This document shows positions 24,624 through 33,134 of a stretch of 42,390 nt of DNA, piece after piece. Below the pieces are notes generated by a model. That model was not told the DNA's origin. It worked only from the letters and a program-made list of their open reading frames with translations, and made no database searches. Positions within the stretch are counted from its first letter, which is position 1, and every line of letters begins with the position of its first letter. The position numbers and the translations under genes are program-made. This DNA is from JAVBPB01 sp031549965 (GTDB lineage: Bacteria > Bacillota > Clostridia > Lachnospirales > Lachnospiraceae): contig JAVBPB010000001.1 of the NCBI GenBank assembly GCA_031549965.1, forward strand, positions 1 to 42,390. Reading direction: 5' to 3'.

Positions 24624-25472
24624 ATGTCAGGAAAACTACACCTATGTGCAACCCCTATTGGTAACCTAGAAGACATCACCCTAAGGGTATTAAACACTTT
24701 AAAAGAGGTAGATCTTATTGCCGCAGAAGATACAAGGCATAGTATCAAGCTTTTGAATCATTTTAATATAAAGACTCCAATGACAAGTTATCATGAGTTT
24801 AACAAGATAGATAAAGGTAAATACTTGGTTGAGCAACTAAAGCAGGGTGTAAATATTGCTTTAATAAGTGACGCCGGAACGCCTGGAATATCCGATCCTG
24901 GAGAAGAACTTGTGGTAATGTGCTATGAAGCTGGAATTGAGGTTACTTCTTTGCCTGGAGCTTCAGCAGTTCTTACTGCTTTAACATTGTCAGGACTTTC
25001 TACCAGAAGATTTTGTTTTGAAGCTTTTTTGCCAGCGGAAAAAAAAGAGAGGCAATTAATATATAAGGAGCTTAAGAAAGAGAGTAGGACAATTATTGTT
25101 TATGAAGCACCTCATAGGCTGATTAAGTCTCTTAAGGAGCTTAGGGAGGTACTTGGTAATAGAAGGATAACTATATGCAGAGAGCTTACAAAAAGATTTG
25201 AGACAGCGTTTTTAACAACTATTGAAGATGCTGTAAGTTTTTATAGTGAGAATGAGCCGAAAGGTGAGTGCGTTTTGGTTATTGAAGGGGTTAGCTTGGA
25301 GAATGTGGTGATTGAGGAACAGAATAAGTGGGGGGAAATGGCTATTGAAAAGCACCTTGAATATTATACTAGTAAGGATGTTGAGAAGAAAGAGGCTATG
25401 AAATTAGTGGCTTTAGACAGAGGGATTTCAAAAAGGGAAGTTTATAATTATATGGTAAATTTGGACAAATAA
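24624..25472 (+). CDS. rsmI: 16S rRNA (cytidine1402-2'-O)-methyltransferase
   Basis: 282 residues from ATG 24624 (MSGKLHLCATPIGNLEDITLR), after an AGAGGAAA Shine-Dalgarno. An in-frame ATG at 24531 lies in the arm of foldback element B and would add 31 atypical residues. Tetrapyrrole-methylase fold motifs are present: ATPIGNLEDIT, AAEDTRHS, SDAGTPGISDPG and YEAPHRL. It methylates C1402 at the ribosomal P site. The order yabB-rsmI-abrB is as in Bacillus, but here DNA repeats separate yabB and rsmI. Confidence 0.96.
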   Translation: MSGKLHLCATPIGNLEDITLRVLNTLKEVDLIAAEDTRHSIKLLNHFNIKTPMTSYHEFNKIDKGKYLVEQLKQGVNIALISDAGTPGISDPGEELVVMCYEAGIEVTSLPGASAVLTALTLSGLSTRRFCFEAFLPAEKKERQLIYKELKKESRTIIVYEAPHRLIKSLKELREVLGNRRITICRELTKRFETAFLTTIEDAVSFYSENEPKGECVLVIEGVSLENVVIEEQNKWGEMAIEKHLEYYTSKDVEKKEAMKLVALDRGISKREVYNYMVNLDK

Positions 25473-25473
25473 A

Positions 25474-25518
25474 AATAATTCCTATTTTAAGTTTTACTTA
25501 GAATAGGAATTATTTTTT
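25474..25518. terminator. bidirectional terminator between rsmI and abrB
   Basis: AATAATTCCTATT pairs with AATAGGAATTATT (and TAAGT with ACTTA inside), followed by T6 on the plus strand and a T-rich run on the minus strand. It lies between two convergent genes, so it can serve both. Confidence 0.85.
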
Positions 25519-25525
25519 AGTTTAA

Positions 25526-25783
25526 TTATTCAATTAAACCGGCAATCTTAGCCATTTCCATCACCGAATTCTTAGAGATCTTTTTACCGTGAAAATCAAT
25601 TAAATTGTCTTTTTCACCAGTAAAAATATCGCTAGGTTCGTATTTTTGTAAGATGATTCTATCCTCATCTACAAAAATTTCAATTGGATCTCTCTCTCCG
25701 ACCCCTAAGGTTCTTCTCAACTCGATTGGAAGTGTAATTCTTCCTAATTCATCCAATCGTCTAACTATGCCCGTATTTTTCAT
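25526..25783 (-). CDS. abrB: AbrB/SpoVT-family transition-state regulator
   Basis: 85 residues. The swapped-hairpin DNA-binding domain is clear: MKNTGIVRRLDELGRITLP, IELRRTLGVGERDPIEI and IILQKYEP. In Bacillus such proteins repress post-exponential genes. An AGGAGG Shine-Dalgarno lies before ATG 25783. The position next to rsmI is the same as in Bacillus. Which regulon it controls here is unknown. Confidence 0.93.
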   Translation of the reverse strand: MKNTGIVRRLDELGRITLPIELRRTLGVGERDPIEIFVDEDRIILQKYEPSDIFTGEKDNLIDFHGKKISKNSVMEMAKIAGLIE

Positions 25784-25818
25784 ATCGTGACCTCCTAAAA
25801 TGCTTTTAACCTAGTACA

Positions 25819-25847
25819 AAAATACCATATTTTCGACCAAATGTCAA
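25819..25847 (-). promoter_or_regulatory. promoter of abrB
   Basis: Read on the minus strand: TTGACA at 25842-25847, a 17-base spacer and TATTTT at 25819-25824, about 35 bases before the start codon. The -35 lies in the palindrome TGTCAATTGACA, which could allow reading in both directions or binding of a dimer. Confidence 0.65.
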
Positions 25848-25936
25848 TTGACAAAATTGAACTATTATAGCAAATTTTTAATATTTTCGGATATTTTTGT
25901 AATATAATTGATTATATTGTAAGTTTAAGTTTGATT

Positions 25937-26653
25937 TTATATATTTGTTGGTTCAATTTCCATTATTCCAGCTACTCCGTCAACGGGAAGAGCAAATATT
26001 ATACCTTGTGCGTGCGTATGTGCTCCGCAAGCATGAGTAATAGATTTCATCATTTCAATTTTATTGTTATGAGGAACTAATATTGTAACTATTTCTTTTT
26101 CTTCCTGCATACATATTCCAAAAAAATTTATAGATGATTCATCACCTACGCGTCTTGCATGAATAATAGTACCACCTGTTGCTCCGACAGCTCTGGCAGC
26201 ATTCATAAGTTCTTCGCTATAGCCTTGATTTACTACTGCGATAACAAGATCGTGGGTTTGGTCAATTTTCATTCTTTCCACTTCACTTTCCAAATTTTTT
26301 GTTTGCTCAATACATCCGTTGTTAAAGAATTTTAATATTGGGGCACCAATTCCTGATAAAGGCATTGTAAATGCAATACCTTTTCCCGGGCCTAGCTGGT
26401 ATAACTTTTGTTTAATAATATTGAGATATTTTATTATTACTGATTCAGTCGCAAGGCATATGTTAACAACTTTATCAATGCTACCCAGTCCCAATAGATT
26501 CATCATTTCTGAGTTTGCTGTACCTTGTGCACGAAATTGATAGTGCAAAATAAATTTTTCCTCATTTAGGAAAGCATCAATTTTTTCTGTTTTATCACTG
26601 TCAGATACTATAACTAGAATTTTTGCCATAGGGTATTTCACTAAATTATTCAT
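25937..26653 (-). CDS. tandem PII-like signalling protein
   Basis: 238 residues, made of two PII-like halves. The first (about 10-115) ends in GPGKGIAFTMPLSGIGAP, the second (about 130-235) in AQGIIFALPVDGVAGI, the equivalent strand. PII proteins (about 110 residues, trimers) sense nucleotides or metabolites and control transporters and enzymes; a double-length form could fold as an intramolecular pair. The gene overlaps the DUF1538 membrane-protein gene by 8 bases, so the two are co-translated and probably work together. Confidence 0.8.
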   Translation of the reverse strand: MNNLVKYPMAKILVIVSDSDKTEKIDAFLNEEKFILHYQFRAQGTANSEMMNLLGLGSIDKVVNICLATESVIIKYLNIIKQKLYQLGPGKGIAFTMPLSGIGAPILKFFNNGCIEQTKNLESEVERMKIDQTHDLVIAVVNQGYSEELMNAARAVGATGGTIIHARRVGDESSINFFGICMQEEKEIVTILVPHNNKIEMMKSITHACGAHTHAQGIIFALPVDGVAGIMEIEPTNI

Positions 26654-28190
26654 CTAAATCCACCTCGTAATCAATAATTTCTTCAGATTCATCTAAGTCG
26701 TAGGTGTTAAATATTGGTTCAGTAACAGGAATTTCAGATTGTTTTAATTTATAGGTATAAATTAATCCCATTATCTGAATTGCAATTAAAGGAATCATTG
26801 CAACCATTGCTACAACTCCAAAAGCGTCTGTTAGCACGTTACCTTCTACAGAAACGCAGGCACCAATAGCTAGAGGAAGTAAAAATGTTGAAGTCATGGG
26901 TCCACTTGCAACACCGCCACTATCGAATGCTATACCAACAAATATTTTGGGTACGAAGAAAGTTAAAGTAATTGCTAACAAATAACCGGGTATTATTATC
27001 CAGTATATGGAAATGCCGGTTAAAATTCTTACCATAGCTAATCCTACTGATATTGCCACACCAATTGACAAACTAAGCTTCATAGAACGTTGAGTAATAG
27101 CTCCATTTGTAACGTCTTCTACCTGCTTTACCAGAACGTGGACTGCTGGTTCAGCGGCAACTATGTAATAGCCGATTAACATGCCTATTGGTATGAGTAA
27201 CCACTTTATTGCCTGATCTGCAAGTTCATATCCAATTAGGTGACCTACAGGTAAAAATCCAATATTTACTCCCGTAAGGAATAGTATTAAACCAAAGAAT
27301 GTATATATGTATCCTACAATCATTCTAAGTATTTGATTTTGTCTATACCTGCGTGTAACCATTTGAAGTGCGAAAAACATGCATAGAATTGGAGTTAGGG
27401 CAATAAGGACTTCTTTAGAGTAATCAGGGAACTGGTGGGCGAATTGGGCTACTACGTCTCTTGTAGTTTCTACACTTGGGATTGTAATCTGGGAATACTG
27501 TGCATCGGAGGGGTTATATACTATACCCAGAACCATAACTGCAAGTATAGGTCCAACACTGCATAATGATACAAAACCAAAGCTATCATTATGAGCATCT
27601 TTATCACCTCTGATTGAAGAAATACCAAGTCCAAGAGCCATAATAAAGGGAACTGTAATTGGACCAGTTGTTACTCCCCCTGAGTCAAAAGCTACTGCTA
27701 AAAATTCTTTAGGTACAAAAAATGATAGAGCAAATGCAATAATATAACAAAAAATAAGTATATGTGAGAGGGAAATCTTTAGTAAAATACGCAGTATAGC
27801 AATAACTAAAAATATTCCAACTCCGATTGCAACAGCTCCAATTAATATACTGTTTGGAATTGAGGTTACCTGATCTGCAAGCACTTGTAAATCAGGCTCT
27901 GCTATGGTTATTATTGTTCCCATAAGTAAAGTTAAGAATGCAACGATCCAAAGTTTTCGTGTTTTACTAAGTTGCACTCCAAGACCCTCGCCCATTGGCA
28001 TCATAGCCATGTCAGCACCTAAGGAGAAGAAACCCATTCCTACAATAAGTAATACTGCACCTACAAGAAACATCATGATAGTACCTACTTTTATAGGCAC
28101 TAATATAATGCTTATAAGTAATACTATGGCAGTGATTGGTAGCACTGAGGAAAGTGCCTCCAAAATTTTTTCTTTTAGCTTTTCATTCAT
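26646..28190 (-). CDS. DUF1538 membrane transporter-like protein
   Basis: 514 residues with about 12 hydrophobic segments in two homologous halves. Each half has the same signature: FVPKEFLAVAFDSGGVTTGP in the first, FVPKIFVGIAFDSGGVASGP in the second. This is the double DUF1538 arrangement. The internal repeat and FDSGGV motifs suggest an inverted- or tandem-repeat transporter, but the substrate is unknown. It is followed by the overlapping tandem PII-like gene, so regulation by PII-type sensing is likely. ATG 28190 is preceded by GGAAGGTGA. Confidence 0.85.
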   Translation of the reverse strand: MNEKLKEKILEALSSVLPITAIVLLISIILVPIKVGTIMMFLVGAVLLIVGMGFFSLGADMAMMPMGEGLGVQLSKTRKLWIVAFLTLLMGTIITIAEPDLQVLADQVTSIPNSILIGAVAIGVGIFLVIAILRILLKISLSHILIFCYIIAFALSFFVPKEFLAVAFDSGGVTTGPITVPFIMALGLGISSIRGDKDAHNDSFGFVSLCSVGPILAVMVLGIVYNPSDAQYSQITIPSVETTRDVVAQFAHQFPDYSKEVLIALTPILCMFFALQMVTRRYRQNQILRMIVGYIYTFFGLILFLTGVNIGFLPVGHLIGYELADQAIKWLLIPIGMLIGYYIVAAEPAVHVLVKQVEDVTNGAITQRSMKLSLSIGVAISVGLAMVRILTGISIYWIIIPGYLLAITLTFFVPKIFVGIAFDSGGVASGPMTSTFLLPLAIGACVSVEGNVLTDAFGVVAMVAMIPLIAIQIMGLIYTYKLKQSEIPVTEPIFNTYDLDESEEIIDYEVDLDE

Positions 28191-28719
28191 TAAGTCACCT
28201 TCCTTTTAGTAACTTAAACTTTGCGGTTAAATAAATATGTACAATGGAAAATATGCCCAGACATAATTTTAACAGCAAAGTTTAAATTATTAATATTAAA
28301 TTTTAATTACAGTTAATATGATAACATAAATACTAATTACGTTACAAGACGCAATTGTAAATTTTAATAATTTTTATATGGAATTTATATTTTTATTAGA
28401 ATAAAATGATGGAATTATAATATTGTTAATGTTTAGATTCATTCTAAGATGATTTTTGTAAAATGTTGGTACATTTGTTTACGAAACTTTGTTAATAGTT
28501 AATCTATTTATTACACAAAAAACAGATTATAGTTCTTTATTTTCTTCTACTTTTTATTTATAATGTAATTAAGTATATTAATTGTAGGGCTCAACTAAAG
28601 CAACTTTCCTAAAAAAGAGTATTAATGTTTATCTAAATACAAGAGTAAGGAATTAAAAGATAGTTGAGAATGTACAAACAAAATATATTTATAGTTTAAG
28701 AAGAAAGGAAAGAAGAAAA
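28191..28719. other. spacer without a recognisable gene
   Basis: This 530-base divergent spacer between the DUF1538 gene and the peptidase is very A/T-rich. I see no open frame of useful length, tRNA, known riboswitch or repeat from the families found elsewhere in the window. Promoters for both flanking genes must lie here, but none matches consensus well enough to mark. Confidence 0.5.
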
Positions 28720-29271
28720 ATGAAAGTTTTATTGACTTCAGCAGGCTTTGAAACAGAAGCAATTAAGAAAGAATTTTTAAAAATGGTTGATAAAAAATTA
28801 GGAGAAATACGTGCACTGTTTATACCTACAGCAGCGATATTCCCAGATGCAATCAAAGTATTACCAAAGTGTTTAAACGATCTTTTGAATACGGGAATTG
28901 TAAAGGAAAACATTAAAATTTACGACCTACATAAAGAAATGCCTGAAGAAATGATTAAAGAGTATGATGTTGTTTATGTATGTGGTGGCGATTGCGAATA
29001 TTTGTTAAGTCGAGTTAATGAAGTAGGGTTTAATAAAGCTCTTGATAAGTTTTTTGATAATAATGGAGTTTATGTGGGAGTAAGTGCAGGAAGCATTATT
29101 TCAGCTAATAACTTTAATGATAATCTTGAATTCATTAACTGCACTTTACATGTGCATTGTGATAAAGGAAGTAATCTGGGTAAAATTGATAAAAATGGAA
29201 ATAATAAAATTTTTTTAACAAACAGCCAAGCTATTGTAATAAATGGGAATCAAGCAGAAATTATTGAATAA
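28720..29271 (+). CDS. peptidase S51-family protein (dipeptidase E-like)
   Basis: 183 residues. IRALFIPTAA and DVVYVCGGDCEYLL match the S51 fold, and GVSAGSII holds the serine nucleophile (Ser122) in the family elbow; LHVHCDKG may provide the His. S51 members cleave Asp-X dipeptides or act on cyanophycin. The protein is on the short side for the family (about 200-240). An AAGAAAGGA Shine-Dalgarno lies at normal distance. It stands alone between the DUF1538 and spm genes. Confidence 0.82.
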   Translation: MKVLLTSAGFETEAIKKEFLKMVDKKLGEIRALFIPTAAIFPDAIKVLPKCLNDLLNTGIVKENIKIYDLHKEMPEEMIKEYDVVYVCGGDCEYLLSRVNEVGFNKALDKFFDNNGVYVGVSAGSIISANNFNDNLEFINCTLHVHCDKGSNLGKIDKNGNNKIFLTNSQAIVINGNQAEIIE

Positions 29272-29367
29272 TGAGCAGGTTCAGTTATAAAATAAAAGGA
29301 CATGTTGATTTCGCATAATAAAATTATATAAGAATATATTATTAATAATATTTTTGGGAGTTTTGTT

Positions 29368-29943
29368 ATGCTAAATTATATTTGGGCATTTATGATTTTA
29401 ATTGGGATTATTGTGGGGGCATTAAACGGCAGGATGTCAGAAATTACTACAGCGGCATTGGAATCAAGTAAGGATGCAGTTAGTTTATGCATTACAATGC
29501 TTGGAATTATGGCATTGTGGACTGGTATCATGAATATTGCAAAGGTATCGGGTTTAATTGATAAATTAACTCAGAAATTGGAGCCTGTTATTGGGTTTTT
29601 ATTTCCTACAATTCCTAAAGGGCATGGTGCTAGGGAGTATATATCAACTAATATGATTGCTAATATACTTGGGCTTGGGTGGGCGGCAACACCAGCTGGG
29701 TTAAAAGCTATGGAAAAACTTAAAGAATTAAATAAAAATAGCCATATTGCTAGTGATGATATGTGTACTTTTTTAATTATTAACATTTCTTCCCTGCAAC
29801 TTATACCTGTAAGTATTATTGCTTATAGGAGCCAATATGGTTCTTTGAATCCTGCTGAAATTATAGGACCTGCACTTCTTGCAACTATTATCTCAACTAT
29901 TGTTGGTGTTACATTTTCAAAGATAATGAGGAGGAAGGCGTAA
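29368..29943 (+). CDS. spmA: spore maturation protein A
   Basis: 191 residues, membrane protein with the nucleoside-recognition (Gate) domain: MLNYIWAFMILIGIIVGALNG at the N-terminus, then GLIDKLTQKLEPVIGFLFP and NMIANILGLGWAATPAGLKAM. SpmA and SpmB are needed for spore core dehydration in Bacillus and Clostridium. The stop codon is directly followed by the spmB start, indicating coupled translation. A GGGAG Shine-Dalgarno precedes ATG 29368. Confidence 0.94.
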   Translation: MLNYIWAFMILIGIIVGALNGRMSEITTAALESSKDAVSLCITMLGIMALWTGIMNIAKVSGLIDKLTQKLEPVIGFLFPTIPKGHGAREYISTNMIANILGLGWAATPAGLKAMEKLKELNKNSHIASDDMCTFLIINISSLQLIPVSIIAYRSQYGSLNPAEIIGPALLATIISTIVGVTFSKIMRRKA

Positions 29944-30477
29944 ATGGGATTTTTACTTTACATATCGGATTATATGATTCCCCTTGTACTTTTTTATATA
30001 ATTGGATTTGGATTGCTCATGAAGGTTAATGTTTATGATGAGTTTGTAGATGGGGCGAAGGATGGATTTAAGATTGTGCTTAATATTATGCCAACTCTTG
30101 TGGGGTTAATGGTTGGTGTTGGTGTTTTAAGGGCTTCTGGGGCACTGGATATTCTTTCCGGATTAATCAGACCTATTACTAATGCGATTAAGTTTCCATC
30201 GGATTTAGTTCCTTTAGTTTTTGTACGCATGTTTTCCTCCTCAGCTTCTACAAGTCTGGTTTTAGACATATTTAAAAGTCATGGACCAGATAGCTATATT
30301 GGCAGATTGACATCGGTAATGATGGGCTGTACGGAAACGATTTTTTATACTATGAGTGTGTATTTTTTGGCAGCAAAGGTAAGAAAGACCAGGTATACAT
30401 TAGCTGGGGCTTTGCTTGCTAATTTTGCAGGGATTGGGGCTAGTTGGATTATAACGATTTTGGTGTTCGGGAGATAG
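29944..30477 (+). CDS. spmB: spore maturation protein B
   Basis: 177 residues, several hydrophobic segments, MPTLVGLMVGVGVLRASGALD and FVRMFSSSASTSLVLD as in SpmB. The 3' part (30361-30477, coding YFLAAKVRKTRYTLAGALL and on to the stop) is repeated at 32764-32880 and 34624-34740. Downstream there is no terminator, whereas both displaced copies are followed by the same terminator, so the gene's original 3' end has apparently been replaced by an insertion. The protein itself is complete. Confidence 0.93.
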   Translation: MGFLLYISDYMIPLVLFYIIGFGLLMKVNVYDEFVDGAKDGFKIVLNIMPTLVGLMVGVGVLRASGALDILSGLIRPITNAIKFPSDLVPLVFVRMFSSSASTSLVLDIFKSHGPDSYIGRLTSVMMGCTETIFYTMSVYFLAAKVRKTRYTLAGALLANFAGIGASWIITILVFGR

Positions 30478-30588
30478 ATGGTATTAATAAGTATAAGTTG
30501 TGTGTATAATGGGGCTAAAATTAATAAGTACGAACTGATAGGAATTCTGGAGTGCAGGGTATTTATTCATTAGCCTATGATATGAAGA

Positions 30589-30714
30589 ATGGATGGCAAA
30601 GCATTAGATGTTAGCAAATCAACTATAATGTATTTTGATGAAGAAGGTGAAAAATTTGGATATAATTATCAACAATTGCTTTTAGATATACTTAAAGAAA
30701 TCACAAAAAAATAG
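30589..30714 (+). pseudogene. short open frame, unknown remnant
   Basis: 41 codons (MDGKALDVSKSTIMYFDEEG and on), charged, ending in a Lys run. There is no good Shine-Dalgarno, and the same frame upstream is interrupted by stops. It looks like the 3' end of a lost gene. Followed at 30725-30754 by a hairpin (AAAATG..CTCTATGG with CCATAGA..CATTTT) that has no T run. The rest of 30478-30868 shows nothing recognisable. Confidence 0.3.
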
Positions 30715-30868
30715 AATAGGCTAATAAAATGTGCTCTATGGGTAAATTCCATAGAACCCATTTTATGGGGGATTAGGTGTGCCTATATTTAGTTTGAGTT
30801 AATGTCCTTGATTATTACAAACAGCGCTCGGTACAGAATTTGTGAAATTTAATGTTTATTATGTGTAG

Positions 30869-31216
30869 TTATAGTCTTTTGGAATACCTCATCTCTATAA
30901 CAGAAAGAGACTCGATAAATTTATTATTGCCATCTGGAAGATATCCTAACTTTTCATAAAACATTCTTGCACTCATATTTTGTTCCAATACCCACAGACA
31001 AATTTCTTTAAATCCACGTTCTATGGCCTTTTCTTCACAGAATTGTACCATTTTGGAGCCTACGCCTTGTCTTTTCATAAATGGGTCAACATAAATTCCC
31101 CATAGTTCAAATGAATTAGATTTGTCGTCATCTCTGCATACTCCTATTGTAAGGATTGCTTTAATAATCCCATCATCAAATACATAACTTTCTTCAGTAC
31201 AATTTACTCTAATCAT
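30869..31216 (-). CDS. GNAT-family N-acetyltransferase, probably N-terminally truncated
   Basis: 115 residues. The C-terminal part of a GNAT fold is clear: ELWGIYVDPFMKRQGVGSKMV with the acetyl-CoA pyrophosphate loop (R/Q-x-x-G-x-G/S) and NMSARMFYEKLGY. Usual members have 140-170 residues; the first strand and two helices are missing, and no sensible in-frame sequence is visible upstream. It is therefore probably a decaying gene, although a short functional form cannot be excluded. Acceptor unknown. Confidence 0.7.
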   Translation of the reverse strand: MIRVNCTEESYVFDDGIIKAILTIGVCRDDDKSNSFELWGIYVDPFMKRQGVGSKMVQFCEEKAIERGFKEICLWVLEQNMSARMFYEKLGYLPDGNNKFIESLSVIEMRYSKRL

Positions 31217-31382
31217 AACAAATCACCTGCACTGTATATAAATTCGTAACGGCTTTGACAAAAGCTAGCCTAACATATAAAATCATTCTACCACACAGAA
31301 AATTGAATTTGCAATACTTTTTATTGGTTGAATGAATAAGAACCAGTTGGCAACTTCTCATTCTGTTATGCACCTCTAATCG

Positions 31383-31706
31383 TTGCCCATTAGTTTGTCT
31401 TTGAATACACCAATCATCAGAAGAACAGCAACTCCAAGATATCCAAAACAGCATTCATCTTTTATTACAGAAGGTATATCTTGTAAAGTAAAAGGAATTA
31501 ATAGCTACAGAACTAGAAATAATAGTAGTGCAAGTTGGAATTCAGAATTAGTTCGTAGAATAATATGTAACGAGGTATATATAGGGTCGTTAGTAAGTAG
31601 GAAAGAATATCATCCAAGAGTAAGGGAAAGAAAAAGAGTAGAAGAAAGCGAACGGCTAAGATTTGAAAATGCTCATAAACCTATTGTATCAAAAGACATT
31701 TTTTAA
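31383..31706 (+). pseudogene. fragment of a large serine recombinase
   Basis: Open for 107 codons. The part WNSELVRRIICNEVYIGSLV and AHKPIVSKDIF matches the recombinase domain of large serine integrases (W-x-x-x-V-x-x-I-L-x-N-x-x-Y-x-G, then H-x-P-I-I). The catalytic resolvase domain and the coiled-coil C-terminus are absent. The N-terminal ~35 residues look out of frame. It is the only recombinase trace in the region rebuilt at the spmB 3' end and may be what is left of the enzyme that inserted there. Confidence 0.65.
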
Positions 31707-31804
31707 AGTTGGAATAAAATATTATTGATGGAAGTGGAAAATATGAATACCGTATGTTATACTAAATATAGAATAGAAAATCTAATAGAAGGGCGTGTGA
31801 TCAG

Positions 31805-32674
31805 ATGAAAGAAGAAATGAAAGAGGAAGAACTACAAGAAGACATTCAATGGCATCCTCCATTTCGTGGGGCAGTAAAAATTGAATTGAGTGAATATAGG
31901 AATATTTTAGAATACATTGACGAAAAAACATTGACAAAGAAACCGTTACTAATAGATTTATTGGTAATTAAAAAGCAAGCCAAAGAGAAGATTGATCATC
32001 CGATTGGAAATATTTTTAAAGTATGGAATGTGATGGAGTACAAGTCTCCAACTGATTATATTTCTATTGACGATTTATATAAGGTGAATGCTTATGCATA
32101 TCTCCTAAAATCAGGAGCAGATAATGTTGATGAAATAAAATTTGAGGAAATTACCATATCTTTTGTTAGCAGTAAAATCCCTAAAAAATTATTTGAGCAT
32201 TTAGAACAAGAGAGAAAGTATCAAATTACAACTCATGCAAAGGGTATTTACTATTGCTTGAGGGATGGCGATATTCCAATTCAATTTATTATTTTAGATG
32301 AATTGGATGTAGAGCATACATGGTTAGTGGCATTAACGAACCAAATTACAAAAGAAATGCTACATAATCTTGTACAAGACTATAAAGAAGCAGATAAAAA
32401 CGAATACAAAGAAGTCATACTGGAGACTGTACTGAAAGCCAACTATGAATTTGTTAAGAAATTAAGGGAGGAAGAAGATATGTCAAAGGAAATTTTAGAA
32501 ATTTTTGAACCAGAAATTAAAGAAATTGAAAAGAAAGCAAAGAAAGAAGAAAAAAAAGAAATAGCTATCAAGTTGCATAAGATGAACCTAGATTTAACAA
32601 AAATTGCAGAAGTAACTGGACTCACGGAAGAAGAAGTTTCGATAATTATAGGCAAAGAGAAACAACTTGTGTAA
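31805..32674 (+). CDS. Rpn-like / PD-(D/E)XK nuclease-family protein
   Basis: 289 residues. LIDLLVIKK followed by NVMEYKSPTD gives the D...ExK core of a PD-(D/E)XK nuclease. The C-terminal KLHKMNLDLTKIAEVTGLTEEEV helix-turn-helix-like tail is typical of the Rpn (recombination-promoting nuclease/transposase-like) family. ATG 31805 with an AGAAGGGCG Shine-Dalgarno at somewhat long distance. A decayed second copy of the tail (ISNIAEVTKVSEEEIQ) is seen at about 33604-33653. Host role unknown; such genes are common in mobile and accessory DNA. Confidence 0.75.
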   Translation: MKEEMKEEELQEDIQWHPPFRGAVKIELSEYRNILEYIDEKTLTKKPLLIDLLVIKKQAKEKIDHPIGNIFKVWNVMEYKSPTDYISIDDLYKVNAYAYLLKSGADNVDEIKFEEITISFVSSKIPKKLFEHLEQERKYQITTHAKGIYYCLRDGDIPIQFIILDELDVEHTWLVALTNQITKEMLHNLVQDYKEADKNEYKEVILETVLKANYEFVKKLREEEDMSKEILEIFEPEIKEIEKKAKKEEKKEIAIKLHKMNLDLTKIAEVTGLTEEEVSIIIGKEKQLV

Positions 32675-32722
32675 ATAAAAGCATTATATTGTTAAGTCTT
32701 TACTTTAGTAATTAAAAATCTA

Positions 32723-32932
32723 TAAAATATTATTTTTTTGTTAGTCCTTACTTGACAGCACCGTATTTTTTGGCAGCAAAGGTAAGAAAGACTAGGTATA
32801 CACTAGCTGGAGCATTACTTGCAAATTTCGTAGGAATTGGAGCTAGTTGGATTATTACGGTATTGGTTTTTGGAAGTTGATTATATTGTAATGTTAGAGG
32901 AGGCTAATCAATTAATGGTTAGCCTTTTAAGG
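32723..32932 (+). repeat. displaced spmB 3' end, copy 2, with terminator
   Basis: After GTTAGTCCTTACTTGACAG (32740-32758) comes a 117-base copy of the spmB 3' end including the stop (YFLAAKVRKTRYTLAGALL in frame), then the terminator AGGCTAATCA/TGGTTAGCC with T4 (32901-32928). Codon differences from spmB are nearly all synonymous. The same block, with the same left border, recurs at 34583-34790. It is read as an old junction of DNA inserted at spmB. Confidence 0.85.
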
Positions 32933-33134
32933 ATTGTCTTTTGAAAATGAATGATTTTAGATAGAATATATACGTTATGTAATCTCAATTAATTGTTATT
33001 TTTAATTTTGATGGAATTCTAAGTGGTTGAAAAAGCATTAAATTAATTAAAATAAAAAATATACAAGTAAATAATGTTGTGGTATAATAGGGATAATAAA
33101 TTATACATTTCTTATAGTTTTACTATATATCCTT

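Noticed and set aside
31209..31454. 81-residue reverse-strand protein beside the acetyltransferase
   Set aside because: Cys/Trp-rich composition, overlap with the serine-recombinase fragment on the other strand and no family resemblance.
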